This document shows positions 35,848 to 44,756 of a DNA stretch of 64,000 nucleotides, piece after piece. The DNA is from an uncultured Opitutia bacterium (GTDB lineage: Bacteria > Verrucomicrobiota > Verrucomicrobiia > Opitutales > Opitutaceae). Positions within the stretch are counted from its first letter, which is position 1. Every line of letters begins with the position of its first letter. The translations under genes and the position numbers were made by a program. Where the stretch lies: NCBI GenBank assembly GCA_903902745.1, contig CAIUWA010000003.1, forward strand, positions 1-64,000, given 5' to 3'. Below the pieces are notes generated by a model. It worked only from the letters and a program-made list of their open reading frames with translations. It was not told the DNA's origin and ran no database searches.

Positions 35848-36759
35848 TCAGGCGGTCACATCCGTAAACTCCGAAAAACTCTTCACCACCCAGGCCTTGT
35901 CGGTGCGGCGGGCCAGCCCGGCGAGCACCGCTCCCGGCCCCAACTCCCAGAATTCGGTCGCACCCGCCGCGGCGGCGGCCCGCATGCAATCCTCCCAGAG
36001 CACCGGCGACACCACCTGCCTCACGAGCGCAGCCTTGATCGCGGCCGGGTCACTGACGGCCTGTCCCGTGGTGTTGGTAAACACGGCGAAGCGCGGGGCG
36101 GCAAACGGCACGGTCGCCAGATAAGCCGCGAAGGCCATGCGCGCCGGCTCCATCAGCCGGCTGTGGTAGGCGCCCGCGACATTCAGCGGGATCACCTTCT
36201 TCATCCCGCGCGCCTTGGCGGCTGACACGGCATTGTCCACCAGCACCTTTTCCCCGGAAACGATGATCTGACCGGGTGCGTTGAAATTGGCCGCCTCGAT
36301 GTTGAACTCGCGGCACAGGTCCTGGACCTTCGCCCGGTCCTCGCCGACGACGGCGGCCATCGTGCCGGTCGATTGCTCGCAGGCCTGCTGCATCAGCCGG
36401 CCGCGTTCCGCCACAATGCGGAGGCCGGTGGCAAAATCGAACACTCCCGCCGCACAGTAGGCGGTGACCTCGCCGAGGCTCAGCCCGAGGGCGAACCGGG
36501 GTCCGTCCACCGGCAGCTTCGACCGCTCCTGGAGGGCGGCGAGCAAGGCCAGCCCGTGCACAAACAGCGCCGGCTGGCAGACCTTCGTCTGCGTGAGTTC
36601 TGCCTCCGGCCCTTCAAAGCTCACGGCCGCCAGGTTCCAGCCCAGGACCTGTCCCGCCTCGTCATAGAGGGCGCGGGCGGCCGGCGAGGCCTCATGGAGC
36701 GACTTTCCCATGCCCACTTTTTGGGCTCCCTGTCCTGCGAATAAAAGTGCCAGTGCCAT
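35848..36759 (-). CDS. fabD: Malonyl-CoA:ACP transacylase
   Basis: A 303-residue enzyme that moves malonyl from CoA to ACP, supplying extender units for fatty-acid synthesis. FAGQGAQKVGMGKSL is at the N-terminus, the nucleophile elbow is LGLSLGEVTAY, and the catalytic His is in AGAYHSRLMEPA. It forms the head of the fabD-lepA-lepB group; the gene before it (36805-37695) is 45 bases upstream. It is not part of the 22897-31369 lipid cluster but supplies the same precursor. The start at 36759 (MALALLFAGQGAQ) places the GQGAQ motif at the usual position. Confidence 0.95.
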   Translation of the reverse strand: MALALLFAGQGAQKVGMGKSLHEASPAARALYDEAGQVLGWNLAAVSFEGPEAELTQTKVCQPALFVHGLALLAALQERSKLPVDGPRFALGLSLGEVTAYCAAGVFDFATGLRIVAERGRLMQQACEQSTGTMAAVVGEDRAKVQDLCREFNIEAANFNAPGQIIVSGEKVLVDNAVSAAKARGMKKVIPLNVAGAYHSRLMEPARMAFAAYLATVPFAAPRFAVFTNTTGQAVSDPAAIKAALVRQVVSPVLWEDCMRAAAAAGATEFWELGPGAVLAGLARRTDKAWVVKSFSEFTDVTA

Positions 36760-36804
36760 GTTCAAACCGTCCAGAGAATCGCCCGGCACCGCGAAATCCA
36801 AGCC

Positions 36805-37695
36805 CTAAAAACGTTTCAGCTGGGGAAAGTACTTCGCGTCATCGTCGCGCTTCTGGACTTCCGGCCGGAAGGGCGCGGGTTTCTCCTGCACCGGCGGCGG
36901 TAAAAAGCCGGCGGGGTTCGGACCGGGGAGTGGCAGCGGGGTCTTCAATTCTGGCAGCAGGCTCTGCGGCGAAGGGAGCGTCATGGCCTGGACATACGGA
37001 TTTTCCACGGGACCAGCTGGTCCGGCCCGGCGGGCTAAATCCGCCGTCGCGGCAAAACCGGAGGCATCGGGCAGCGCGAGAGCCTGACCCAACCTGTCGG
37101 GTGAATTCAATGGCGACGGGCCCGGGCTCGTTTCCATCGTGGTCTTCAGCAGGTTGAAATCATGCGGGGTCATCCACGCCTCCATGAAGCCCGTCAGCGG
37201 GTTCGGCGCATCCTTCACCGCGGCCACGGCTTCCGCCTCATCCCGCACCAACTCACGGCGATCCATCTGCACAGTCATATCCTTCTCCTCCCCGAAGGCG
37301 GCCGCCGGTGAGTTGAGCCCGGCGCCGGACTTGTCCGCCCGTTCCCGATTTCGCGGATCGGACGAATGCGCGGATTTTTTTTCCATCGCGTCGATCAGCC
37401 ACGCCCCGGACTTGGCCGTCTTGGCGCTCTCCGTGGCCGTGGTGGGCGGGCGCGGCAGCGGCAGGGACGAAGGCATCGACAACTCGGGCGCGCCCATGCC
37501 GGGTAGCGTCAGGCGGGGATCGAGCGGCATCACGTGATCGGCCTTCAGCGCCTCCAGATCACCCTTGGTCGCGGTGATGGTGTCGTTGACCGCCTTTTTC
37601 GCCGGCTCCTCGGCCGCCCGGACCGGCACCGCCGCCGCCGCCGCCGAGACCAGCAGCAGGCGGAGGGCGAAGCCGATGACGTGCGACCGGTCCAT
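36805..37695 (-). CDS. Exported Pro-rich protein of unknown function
   Basis: A 296-residue protein with a signal peptide (VIGFALRLLLVSAAAAAVPV, cleavage near VRAAE). The mature protein is low-complexity, rich in Pro, Ala and Leu, with LPLPGPNPAGFLPPP and similar stretches, and little secondary structure. No domain is recognised. It lies 6 bases after the pilT-like gene and 45 before fabD in the same direction, so it may be a periplasmic or envelope linker protein in the operon. Its only supported property is export. Confidence 0.7.
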   Translation of the reverse strand: MDRSHVIGFALRLLLVSAAAAAVPVRAAEEPAKKAVNDTITATKGDLEALKADHVMPLDPRLTLPGMGAPELSMPSSLPLPRPPTTATESAKTAKSGAWLIDAMEKKSAHSSDPRNRERADKSGAGLNSPAAAFGEEKDMTVQMDRRELVRDEAEAVAAVKDAPNPLTGFMEAWMTPHDFNLLKTTMETSPGPSPLNSPDRLGQALALPDASGFAATADLARRAGPAGPVENPYVQAMTLPSPQSLLPELKTPLPLPGPNPAGFLPPPVQEKPAPFRPEVQKRDDDAKYFPQLKRF

Positions 37696-37701
37696 GGCCG
37701 A

Positions 37702-38799
37702 TCAACCGGTCTTCATGAAGATGCCCTTCAGGTTCATCTCCAGCGCCTGGGGGTTGGGCGAGAACTTGAGGCCATCGCTCTTGCTGATCTTGCCCGCCTT
37801 GATCAGGCGGTAGATGTCCTTGTTGAAGGAGAAGCTCGTCGAGTCGGCGCCGCTTTCGAGCATGCCCTGGAGCTTTTCGTTCTGGCCCTCGAGGATGAGG
37901 TTCTTGACGACCGCATCCGCGCTCAGGATTTCATTCGCCGGCACGCGGGCGTTGCCCTCGATCGTCGGGATGAGCTTTTGGCAGATGAAGCCGCGGAGGG
38001 ATCCGGCGATCTGGCGGCGAGCCTGCGCGATCTGCTCGGGCGGAAAAAATTCAAACAGGCGGGTCAGTGACTGCGCCACGGTGGCCGCGTGCATGGTCGA
38101 GAACACCAGATGGCCCGTCTCGGCCGCGCTGATCGCGGTCTCGAAGGTCTCCTTGTCGCGCATTTCACCGATCAGGATGATGTCGGGGTTCTGGCGCAGC
38201 ACGGACTTGATCGCCAGTTCGAAGCTCGGCACATCGAGGCCGATCTCGCGCTGCTGGAAAAGCGATTTCTCGTCCTGGAAGGTGTATTCGATCGGGTCCT
38301 CGATGGTGACGATGTGCTTGTCGAGGTTCACGTTGATCCAGTTCAGCATCGCGGCCATCGTGGAGCTCTTGCCGGAGCCGGTGGCGCCGCACACGAGCAG
38401 GATGCCGTCCTTGGCCTGCGAGAGCTTAATCAGCGCCTCCGCAGTCTGCCCGAGACCCAGGTCCTCGAAGCTTGGCACGCGGCTCTTGATATGACGCATG
38501 ACGATGCTCACGAGCCCGCGCTGGTGAAAGGCGTTCACGCGGAAACGGCCCACGCCTTCGGCGGCGTAGGCGAAGTCGACCTGCCCGTCGTCGTCCCACT
38601 TCGCCTTGAAAACGCGCGGCACGTTCTCGTCCACAAACGCCTGCGCCTCGGGGCACGTGATGGGGTCCATGTCCACCGGCTTCAACCGGCCGGCCAGGCG
38701 GACGTAACCCGGCTTGTTGGATTTGACCACGATGTCGCTCGCGCCGCTGTCGACGGCAAGCTTCAGGAGGTCGTTGAACATTTCAGTGTGTGGCGTCAT
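37702..38799 (-). CDS. pilT: PilT/PilU-family type IV pilus ATPase
   Basis: A 365-residue hexameric retraction ATPase. Walker A is GATGSGKSST (138-147). The Asp box EDPIEY, Walker B-like ILIGEMRD, and the His box STMHAATVAQSL follow at the usual spacing. The N-terminus (LLKLAVDSGASDIVVKSN) is the PilT/U start. PilT or PilU drives retraction of type IV pili and twitching. The C-terminus (SKSDGLKFSPNP and following) lacks the PilT AIRNLIRE hallmark, so PilU or a divergent PilT are both possible. It heads the operon with fabD, lepA and lepB. Confidence 0.9.
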   Translation of the reverse strand: MTPHTEMFNDLLKLAVDSGASDIVVKSNKPGYVRLAGRLKPVDMDPITCPEAQAFVDENVPRVFKAKWDDDGQVDFAYAAEGVGRFRVNAFHQRGLVSIVMRHIKSRVPSFEDLGLGQTAEALIKLSQAKDGILLVCGATGSGKSSTMAAMLNWINVNLDKHIVTIEDPIEYTFQDEKSLFQQREIGLDVPSFELAIKSVLRQNPDIILIGEMRDKETFETAISAAETGHLVFSTMHAATVAQSLTRLFEFFPPEQIAQARRQIAGSLRGFICQKLIPTIEGNARVPANEILSADAVVKNLILEGQNEKLQGMLESGADSTSFSFNKDIYRLIKAGKISKSDGLKFSPNPQALEMNLKGIFMKTG

Positions 38800-38891
38800 G
38801 GGGGAATACAGGGCAAAAAAACGTTGCGGATTCCTTAAATCGCCCTGCTCTGTTCAGCAAGGCTTCATTGCCTGTCCGCTTCGCCCTCTCC

Positions 38892-39779
38892 ATGCATCCT
38901 TCCCGCTTCACCGGCACCATCACCGCGCTTGTCACGCCCTTCCGGCGGGGACAGGTCGCCTATGAAGATCTCGCCAAACTGGTGGCGCACCAGATCAAGG
39001 GCGGCATCAACGGCCTCGTTCCCGTGGGCACCACGGGCGAGTCGCCGACTCTTTCGCATGAGGAGCATATGGACGTCATCCGGGCCGTCATTGCGGCCGC
39101 CCGCGGGCGCGTGCCCGTGATCGCGGGGACCGGTTCCAATTCCACGCAGGAGGCGGTGGAGCTCACCACGCTTTCCGACGAGGCCGGGGCCGATGCCATG
39201 CTCGTCGTGGCGCCCTACTACAACAAGCCGAGCCAGGAAGGTCTTTACCGGCACTTTGCCACGCTGGCCGAGGCCACCGACAAGCCGATCATCCTCTATT
39301 CCATCCCGGGACGCTGCGGCATCGAAATCAGCGTGGCCGTCGTTGAACGTCTCCGGGCGAAGTATTCCCATGTGAGCACGATCAAGGAGGCCGGCGGCAG
39401 CGTGGATCGCGTCGACCAGCTCAAGCAGGCGATGGGCCGCGACATCACCGTGCTCAGCGGCGACGACTCCCTCACCCTGCCCTTCATGTCCGTTGGCGCC
39501 GAGGGCGTGATCAGCGTCGCATCCAATCTTTACGCGCGCGAAGTCGGCCGGATGGTGCAGCTGGCCCTCGCCCACGATTTCGCGAAGGCTGGTGTCCTCC
39601 ATCGCCGGCTTTATCCCATGTTCAAGGCGATCTTCATCGAGCCCAATCCGGTGCCGATCAAGGCCGCGCTGGTGCGCGCGGGAATCATTGCCTCGGGCGA
39701 AGTCCGCGCCCCGCTCTGCGAAATGACCGCGGCGAACGCCCGCGTACTCGCCGCGACGCTGGCCATGCTCGACCGCTGA
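38892..39779 (+). CDS. dapA: 4-hydroxy-tetrahydrodipicolinate synthase
   Basis: A 295-residue TIM-barrel aldolase that condenses pyruvate with aspartate semialdehyde, the first step of the lysine/meso-DAP branch. GTTGESPTLSHEE is the conserved N-terminal loop, NSTQEAVELT the following, YYNKPSQEGLYRH contains the catalytic Tyr, and the Schiff-base Lys is in VSTIKEAGGS. It is followed after 10 bases by dapB. The true start is 38892, not the longer upstream frame, because GxITALVTPF normally begins ~10 residues in. Confidence 0.96.
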   Translation: MHPSRFTGTITALVTPFRRGQVAYEDLAKLVAHQIKGGINGLVPVGTTGESPTLSHEEHMDVIRAVIAAARGRVPVIAGTGSNSTQEAVELTTLSDEAGADAMLVVAPYYNKPSQEGLYRHFATLAEATDKPIILYSIPGRCGIEISVAVVERLRAKYSHVSTIKEAGGSVDRVDQLKQAMGRDITVLSGDDSLTLPFMSVGAEGVISVASNLYAREVGRMVQLALAHDFAKAGVLHRRLYPMFKAIFIEPNPVPIKAALVRAGIIASGEVRAPLCEMTAANARVLAATLAMLDR

Positions 39780-39789
39780 ACGTCCCGCC

Positions 39790-40521
39790 ATGGCCCTCCG
39801 CATTCTTCTCAATGGCGCCAAGGGCCGCATGGGCCTCGCGATCGCCGCCGCCGCCCGGGACCTGAAGCTCACGCTGAGTGGCGCCGTGGACGCCGGCGAT
39901 GATCTGGCCGCATCGATCGCGGACTGCGATGTGATCGTTGACTTCAGCTCCCACCAGGCGACCGAGTCACTGCTCAAACAGGCCGTGGCCCGGTGCAAGC
40001 CGGTCGTCATTGGGACCACCGGCCATTCGGCGGCCGACCGGAAGAAGCTGCTCGGCCTCGCCGGCAAGATCCCGTGCGTCTGGGCTGGAAATTTCTCCGT
40101 CGGCGTCAACCTGCTTTTCGCCCTCACCCGCCGCGCCGCCAGCGTGCTCGGGGCCGACTACGACATCGAGGTCGTGGAGATGCACCATCGTTTCAAGAAG
40201 GACGCGCCCAGCGGCACCGCTGCTCGCTTGCTCGAGATTATCCTCGAGGAAAGAAAGCTTTCCGCCAAGGCGCTGCGCCACGGCCGCGAGGGCATCACCG
40301 GCGAACGCCAGCCCACCGAGGTGGGCGTCCACGCCCTGCGCGGCGGGGATGTCGTGGGCGACCACACCGTGATGTTTGCCGGGCTGGGCGAGCGGATCGA
40401 ACTCACGCACAAGGCGGGCGACCGTGCCATTTTCGCCCGCGGTGCGCTCCGTGCCGCGCAGTGGGTCGTGACGCAAAAGCCCGGGGTCTATGACATGCAG
40501 GACGTGCTGGGACTGCGTTAG
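39790..40521 (+). CDS. dapB: 4-hydroxy-tetrahydrodipicolinate reductase
   Basis: A 243-residue NAD(P)H-dependent enzyme for the second step of the DAP pathway. The N-terminal nucleotide-binding loop is LLNGAKGRMG. The signature is VVEMHHRFKKDAPSGTA, which carries the substrate-binding Lys and the SGT loop, and the C-terminus GDHTVMFAGLGERIELTHKA is the substrate domain. It lies between dapA and ruvA; its stop codon directly touches the ruvA start. Confidence 0.96.
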   Translation: MALRILLNGAKGRMGLAIAAAARDLKLTLSGAVDAGDDLAASIADCDVIVDFSSHQATESLLKQAVARCKPVVIGTTGHSAADRKKLLGLAGKIPCVWAGNFSVGVNLLFALTRRAASVLGADYDIEVVEMHHRFKKDAPSGTAARLLEIILEERKLSAKALRHGREGITGERQPTEVGVHALRGGDVVGDHTVMFAGLGERIELTHKAGDRAIFARGALRAAQWVVTQKPGVYDMQDVLGLR

Positions 40522-41121
40522 ATGATCACCTCCATCCACGGCACGCTCGTCGCGGCCACCCCGCTCCACGCCATTGTCGAGCTCAACGGCCTCGGCTACG
40601 AGGTGAACATCCCGGTGACGACGGCGGAAAAACTTCCCGCCCCCGGCGCCGCCGTGCGGCTGCACACCCATGTCGTCTATCGCGAGGACGCCCAGACGCT
40701 CTATGGCTTTGCCACGGGCGAGGAGCGCGACTTTTTCCGCCTCATGATCGAGCACGTCACCGGGGTCGGCCCGAAGGTCGCGCTCACGATCATGAGCAAG
40801 TTGTCCCTGCCCCTGCTCCAAAGCGCGATCCGTCTCGGCGACATCGGCACGCTCGCGCAATGCCCGGGCATCGGCAAGAAGACCGCCGAGCGGCTCGTGG
40901 TGGAATTGAAGTCCAAGGTCGGCCCGGGCAGTTGGGCCGCTCCCTCGAGCGAGGCAGGCGCGATCGCAGCCAGCGGCTCGAGTGCGCATCGTGATGCGGT
41001 GGCGACCCTGGTCGCGCTCGGCTATAAGCCGGCGGAGGCCGACCAAGCCGTGCGGGCGGCGGCCTTGGCGCTCGGGGCGAAGGCCACGACCGAGGCGCTG
41101 GTCAAGAAGGCGCTGAATTAG
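40522..41121 (+). CDS. ruvA: Holliday junction DNA helicase subunit RuvA
   Basis: A 199-residue tetrameric protein that holds Holliday junctions for the RuvB motor. It starts MITSIHGTLV, has the OB-fold N-terminal domain to ~residue 65, two helix-hairpin-helix motifs (HVTGVGPKVALTIMS and CPGIGKKTAERLVVELKSK), and domain III that contacts RuvB (residues ~150-199). It abuts dapB with no gap, so is probably translated from the same message. ruvB is not in the window. Confidence 0.97.
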   Translation: MITSIHGTLVAATPLHAIVELNGLGYEVNIPVTTAEKLPAPGAAVRLHTHVVYREDAQTLYGFATGEERDFFRLMIEHVTGVGPKVALTIMSKLSLPLLQSAIRLGDIGTLAQCPGIGKKTAERLVVELKSKVGPGSWAAPSSEAGAIAASGSSAHRDAVATLVALGYKPAEADQAVRAAALALGAKATTEALVKKALN

Positions 41122-41777
41122 CGCTCAAACTGCCACGCGGCTTTTTCCTCGGGGTTCACCGGCGCCAGCTTCATGGAAGCGGGCGTGGTCTGCACGGGCA
41201 GGCTGCGGTGAAAAACGAGATCTTCCGCGGGGACAGTTCCGATGGGCGTGAACTGCACCTGCTGCATCCAATCGAGGGATGGCTCGGCGGTCGCGGGCGT
41301 CACCCGGCGGAGGCTGCGCGGCGACTGCCCGGCCGTCAGATAATTCACGGGCGTCGCGACGAGCCCCACGGGCTTGGCGGCGCTGGACGCCGGCGTGATC
41401 TGCACGATTTGCTCACGCGGCGCCGGCACCGGGCCCTCCACGGGCCGATGGACAAAAATGAACGCGACACAGGCGGCCGCGGCGAGTCCCACGCCATAAC
41501 CCACCCAGGCAAAACGCGGACGGGAATCCGGAAACGCCAGGACCTTCTCCTCGGCGGCGGCGGCGGCCATGGCGAGCTTTCCACCTGCGCTGGCGGCGGA
41601 AGGGCGCGCCTGCTCGAACATCACCGTACACGCGCGGTGCATGCGGCAATATTGCTGGTAGGTGGCCCGACGGGCCGGATTGCGGGCAATCTCCGTCTCA
41701 AGCAGGGCGGCATCGGCCGGCTCGATCTGCTGGTCAAGGTAGAGGTTGAGCAGTTCGATGAACTTGGTGTCTTTCAT
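41118..41777 (-). CDS. Predicted anti-sigma factor, single-pass membrane
   Basis: A 219-residue protein translated from ATG 41777, inside the stop of the sigma gene (4-base ATGA overlap), so the two are coupled. The N-terminal cytoplasmic part (residues 1-60) has a leucine-rich helical domain and YCRMHRAC with Cys/His residues reminiscent of a zinc-binding anti-sigma fold. One transmembrane helix follows (~YGVGLAAAACVAFIFVH, ~93-110), then a Pro-rich periplasmic region. Gene order and topology are those of ECF anti-sigma factors; the exact class cannot be assigned. Confidence 0.8.
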   Translation of the reverse strand: MKDTKFIELLNLYLDQQIEPADAALLETEIARNPARRATYQQYCRMHRACTVMFEQARPSAASAGGKLAMAAAAAEEKVLAFPDSRPRFAWVGYGVGLAAAACVAFIFVHRPVEGPVPAPREQIVQITPASSAAKPVGLVATPVNYLTAGQSPRSLRRVTPATAEPSLDWMQQVQFTPIGTVPAEDLVFHRSLPVQTTPASMKLAPVNPEEKAAWQFER

Positions 41778-42376
41778 TTGAAATCATCTCCCATTTTTGC
41801 CCGCAGGCTCTCCCGGGCGCGCGCGATGCGGCTTTTGACCGTACCGACGGAAATCGCGAGAATCTCCGCGATCTCCTCGTAGGACAGGTTCTTGACGTTC
41901 CGCAGAATCAGAATCTCCCGGTGCTTGGCACTGAGCTTTTCCATGCCTGCGGCGATGCGCGTGACAAATTCCTGCGTGACGGTGGCGTCCTCGGGCGTCT
42001 CCAGCTCGGCCGGGATGACATCGGCCAGCGTGGTGTCGTTGTCCGCGCTGAGGGGGGCGTCAAAGGAGACCGACTTGTCCCGCTTGCGGCGCCACCAGTA
42101 CCAGTAGCGGTTGCGCGCGAGATTGGTGGCAATCTGGTAGAGCCAGGTGGAAAAAGCCGAGTCGCCGCGGAAATTGGCGAGGCCGCGGTGGGCCCGGATG
42201 AAGGCGTCCTGGGTCACTTCCTCGGCGTCCTGCTGGTTGCGCAGGAGCTGGTTAACCATGGCGTAAATGCGGTCCCAATAGCGGGAAACCATCTCATTGA
42301 ACGCCGACTGGTCGCCGTTTTTGAAACGGTCCACGAGCAGGCGGTCGAAGGCTACTTCCTGAGCTTTGGTTGACAT
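41774..42376 (-). CDS. ECF RNA polymerase sigma factor (RpoE-like)
   Basis: A 200-residue sigma-70-family factor of the extracytoplasmic type. Region 2 contains DAEEVTQDAFIRAHRGLANFRGDSAFSTWLY (in two parts), and region 4 contains LSAKHREILILRNVKNLSYEEIAEI and SVGTVKSRIARARESL. No region 1.1. The start at 42376 is the Met before the family homology; a longer frame adds an unrelated leader. It presumably directs transcription of an envelope-stress or differentiation regulon controlled by the anti-sigma partner. Confidence 0.93.
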   Translation of the reverse strand: MSTKAQEVAFDRLLVDRFKNGDQSAFNEMVSRYWDRIYAMVNQLLRNQQDAEEVTQDAFIRAHRGLANFRGDSAFSTWLYQIATNLARNRYWYWWRRKRDKSVSFDAPLSADNDTTLADVIPAELETPEDATVTQEFVTRIAAGMEKLSAKHREILILRNVKNLSYEEIAEILAISVGTVKSRIARARESLRAKMGDDFK

Positions 42377-42545
42377 GCGATCAACTTCGCTCTGACGGGC
42401 GTATTTTTGAATTGTTCCCAATGTTTTAGAGGGAATTGCCTAGACCGCGTCCGTCTCCCGGTCAACTGTGCCAGCTGGTTTCAGGGGAGAAATTTCTTGC
42501 CAAGGCTCGAACCCAAAACCTATTTCGCACGTTCCTTTGGACTGG

Positions 42546-42620
42546 GGGTTGGTAGCTCAATGGTAGAGCAGTTGCCTTTTAAGCAATTGGTTCTGGGTTC
42601 GAATCCCAGCCAGCCCACCA
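42546..42620 (+). tRNA. tRNA-Lys (anticodon TTT)
   Basis: A 75-base cloverleaf with encoded CCA. The acceptor stem GGGTTGG pairs with CCAGCCC, the D-arm contains AGCTCAATGGTAGAGC, the anticodon stem GTTGC/GCAAT encloses CTTTTAA with anticodon TTT, and the T-arm is CTGGG-TTCGAAT-CCCAG. The discriminator is A. All four stems pair. Confidence 0.97.
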
Positions 42621-42712
42621 TCCTTCGCTCCTCTGGAGCTACGGATGGCATGCCATCTTCCGATCACCGGGCTGCATGAAGCCAATTTTGCCGGGCGCAG
42701 CCAGCGGTCCGG

Positions 42713-43228
42713 TCATTTTGCCGGGTCGGCTCCCTTCCCCTCCGGGTCTCGGGCGAGGCTGGCGTAAACCACTCCGAGCAGATTCTGGGGTGTGACCAGC
42801 TCGGCGTCGGGCTCCGTGTTGTTGAGTCCGCGCGCCCGCCAGCCCTTCGCCTCCTGGCGCCAGAGTCGGTGCGCCACCCGGCGGCCCTCGCGATTGAGAT
42901 ACACCACGGTCATTCCGGCCCGCAGCTGTTCGTAAGGCACCGGCCGGATCACCAGCACGGAGCCGTCTCCATAGACGGGTGCCATCGATTCACCCGCACC
43001 GACCAGCACATCCCGACCGGATTCACGGGCGGCCAGCAATTCCGCGTCATGCCAGATTTCCCGCTGCGACGCGCCCGCCGTGGGTGCCGGCGATTGCTGC
43101 GTGGCAGGAGCGGAGCAGCCGACCAGGCCGGGCAGCAGGATCAAGCCGGCGACGGCGACGCGCTGCCCTGAAACTACCAACCGGCAAAGGCTTCGAACCG
43201 GAAGTGTCAAAATGTAGTCAAATTCCAT
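42713..43228 (-). CDS. Lipoprotein with S24/S26 (SipW/Sec11-like) signal-peptidase fold
   Basis: A 171-residue exported protein with an N-terminal hydrophobic signal ending in a lipobox-like LVGC (Cys38). The rest is a short S24/S26-fold peptidase-like domain: Ser81 in GAGESMAPVYGDG and His120 in RRVAHRL, 39 residues apart, as in Ser-His (SipW/Sec11-type) members; the usual Lys is absent. A very similar, non-lipidated paralogue with the same spacing is at 46189-46653. It may be a periplasmic protease or a non-catalytic relative. A start at 43228 is preferred over 43297 since the extra N-terminus is not signal-like. Confidence 0.75.
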   Translation of the reverse strand: MEFDYILTLPVRSLCRLVVSGQRVAVAGLILLPGLVGCSAPATQQSPAPTAGASQREIWHDAELLAARESGRDVLVGAGESMAPVYGDGSVLVIRPVPYEQLRAGMTVVYLNREGRRVAHRLWRQEAKGWRARGLNNTEPDAELVTPQNLLGVVYASLARDPEGKGADPAK

Positions 43229-43311
43229 TTTGCGGCCAAAGCTCGAAAATTGTGTTTTCAATCTCAGTTTGGATGTAAACACTTGGCTAAAATCCACAAC
43301 CCCGCTGTTTA

Positions 43312-43959
43312 ATGAAACGCCTTGTCATTGTCGAAGACCAGACCGCCATTCGCGAAATGCTCGCCGAAATCCTGCGCCTGGACCCTAATTACAAGCTCGT
43401 TGGTGAGAGTGGAGACGGCCAAAGCGCCCAAAATTTGTGCCTGGAGGTGGCGCCGGATGTACTCGTGCTTGATGCCAAACTGCCCGGGCTCAATGGGGTC
43501 GATCTCCTCCGCCGCATCAGCAAGAAGCTCCCGGCGATGCGGGTGCTGGTTTTTTCCGGCCATGAAAATCCGGTGCTCGTTCGGGAGATGCTGGAGGCCG
43601 GGGCGCACGGCTTCGTCGAGAAGACCGCCGGCCTGTTCGAATTTAAGAAAGGTCTCGAGACGGTCGCCAACGGCGGCACGTATTTCGGCCCGGCCGTCGC
43701 GGCGCTCCTGCGCAACGTCGTCGCCAACCCGAGTGCGAGTAGCGCGCCGGATTTCCTGACCGACCGCGAGCGCGAGATCCTCCAACTCGTGGCGGAGAGC
43801 AACAGCACGAAGGAAATCGCCGCCAAGCTCGGCATCAGCGTGAAGACGGTCGACAACCACCGCACGAACCTGATGCGCAAATTGAATCTGCATGATGTCG
43901 CCAGCCTCACGCGCTACGCGCTGGAGATCGGCCTGATCGAGCCCAAGAAAACGCAGTAA
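43312..43959 (+). CDS. NarL/LuxR-type response regulator
   Basis: A 215-residue two-domain regulator. The receiver has IVEDQ at the N-terminus, the phospho-Asp in [13 protein letters not shown], a Ser/Thr position in LVFSGHE, and the Lys in GFVEKTAG. The LuxR-type HTH is residues ~147-205 ([34 protein letters not shown]). No kinase gene is adjacent. It is divergent from the lipoprotein at 43228 with ~80 bases between, and followed by the Pal-like gene; it may regulate that. Confidence 0.93.
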   Translation: MKRLVIVEDQTAIREMLAEILRLDPNYKLVGESGDGQSAQNLCLEVAPDVLVLDAKLPGLNGVDLLRRISKKLPAMRVLVFSGHENPVLVREMLEAGAHGFVEKTAGLFEFKKGLETVANGGTYFGPAVAALLRNVVANPSASSAPDFLTDREREILQLVAESNSTKEIAAKLGISVKTVDNHRTNLMRKLNLHDVASLTRYALEIGLIEPKKTQ

Positions 43960-44030
43960 AAGCCTTGCGGCGGGAAAAAACTGCCCCAATAGATGCAGTG
44001 CGTTTTTCTTTTTCCTTTCACGTCCTTCAC

Positions 44031-44591
44031 ATGAACCTTGTCGCTCCGAAGTTTTCCCTCTTGCTCGCCGGAACCGCCTTGCTGCTCGCGGGCTGCGCTC
44101 ACAAGCCGACGCGCCCCACGCCCGACCAGACCATGATGGGCCCCCAAAACGGCGGCGCGAACATCAACCCGAGCAATGTGCCGACAGGGTTCGACCCCAA
44201 TTCCGGGCTCCAGGCGCGTGGCGCTGGCGACGATTTCGGGCCCGATGGCCAGCTGCGCGGGAAGCTCGAGGCGGTTTATTTCGAATTCAACGAGTCGAGC
44301 ATCAAGCCCAGTGAGCGCGCCAAGCTGCAGGCCGCCGCCCAGTATCTCAAGGAGCATGCCGACCAGCGTCTGCTGCTGGAAGGTCGTTGCGACTGGCGTG
44401 GCACGGCCGAATACAACCTCGGCCTCGGTGATCGCCGCGCCAATGCCGCCAAGAAATATCTCGGCACCATCGGCGTGCCGGCGGAAAAAATCGAGACCGT
44501 CTCCAAGGGCAGCCTCGAGGCCGCCAAGGAAGCCGACGAGGCAACCATGCAGAAGGATCGCCGCGTTGAGCTGATCATCCTCAAGAAATAA
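44031..44591 (+). CDS. Pal/OmpA-domain peptidoglycan-associated lipoprotein
   Basis: A 186-residue lipoprotein. The signal ends in lipobox LLAGC. A Pro/Asn-rich linker leads to an OmpA-like domain: VYFEFNESSIKPSERAKLQAAA, then AEYNLGLGDRRANAAKKYL and KDRRVELIIL. This domain binds peptidoglycan (DAP), tethering the outer membrane to the cell wall. The length fits Pal. Other Tol-Pal genes are not nearby. A terminator follows directly. Confidence 0.92.
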   Translation: MNLVAPKFSLLLAGTALLLAGCAHKPTRPTPDQTMMGPQNGGANINPSNVPTGFDPNSGLQARGAGDDFGPDGQLRGKLEAVYFEFNESSIKPSERAKLQAAAQYLKEHADQRLLLEGRCDWRGTAEYNLGLGDRRANAAKKYLGTIGVPAEKIETVSKGSLEAAKEADEATMQKDRRVELIILKK

Positions 44592-44607
44592 TTTTCCTCT
44601 TTCCCTC

Positions 44608-44637
44608 AAAGCCCCGGACTTGTCCGGGGCTTTTTTG
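44608..44637 (+). terminator. Rho-independent terminator after the Pal-like gene
   Basis: The stem AAAGCCCCGGA / TCCGGGGCTTT with a CTTG loop is followed by TTTTTT. A strong canonical terminator. Confidence 0.93.
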
Positions 44638-44663
44638 TGCAGGGATGAGTTGGCCTCCGTCAG

Positions 44664-44737
44664 CTGTAGGAGCGGCTTTACGCCGCGAGGGTTCGCTTAA
44701 TCGAGTCTCTCATCGCGGCGTAAAGCCGCTCCTACAA
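44664..44737. repeat. REP-like hairpin, copy 1 (TGTAGGAGCGGCTTTACGCC)
   Basis: A ~24-base arm (TGTAGGAGCGGCTTTACGCC then GCGA) repeats inverted at 44713-44736. Sequence-matching copy at 60870-60943. Located in the gap between the Pal-like gene and the M20 peptidase. Confidence 0.85.
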
Positions 44738-44756
44738 TTACAAACCCGGTGCTACC

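Noticed and set aside
42621-42712. Second tRNA downstream of tRNA-Lys
   Set aside because: No cloverleaf can be folded from this stretch.
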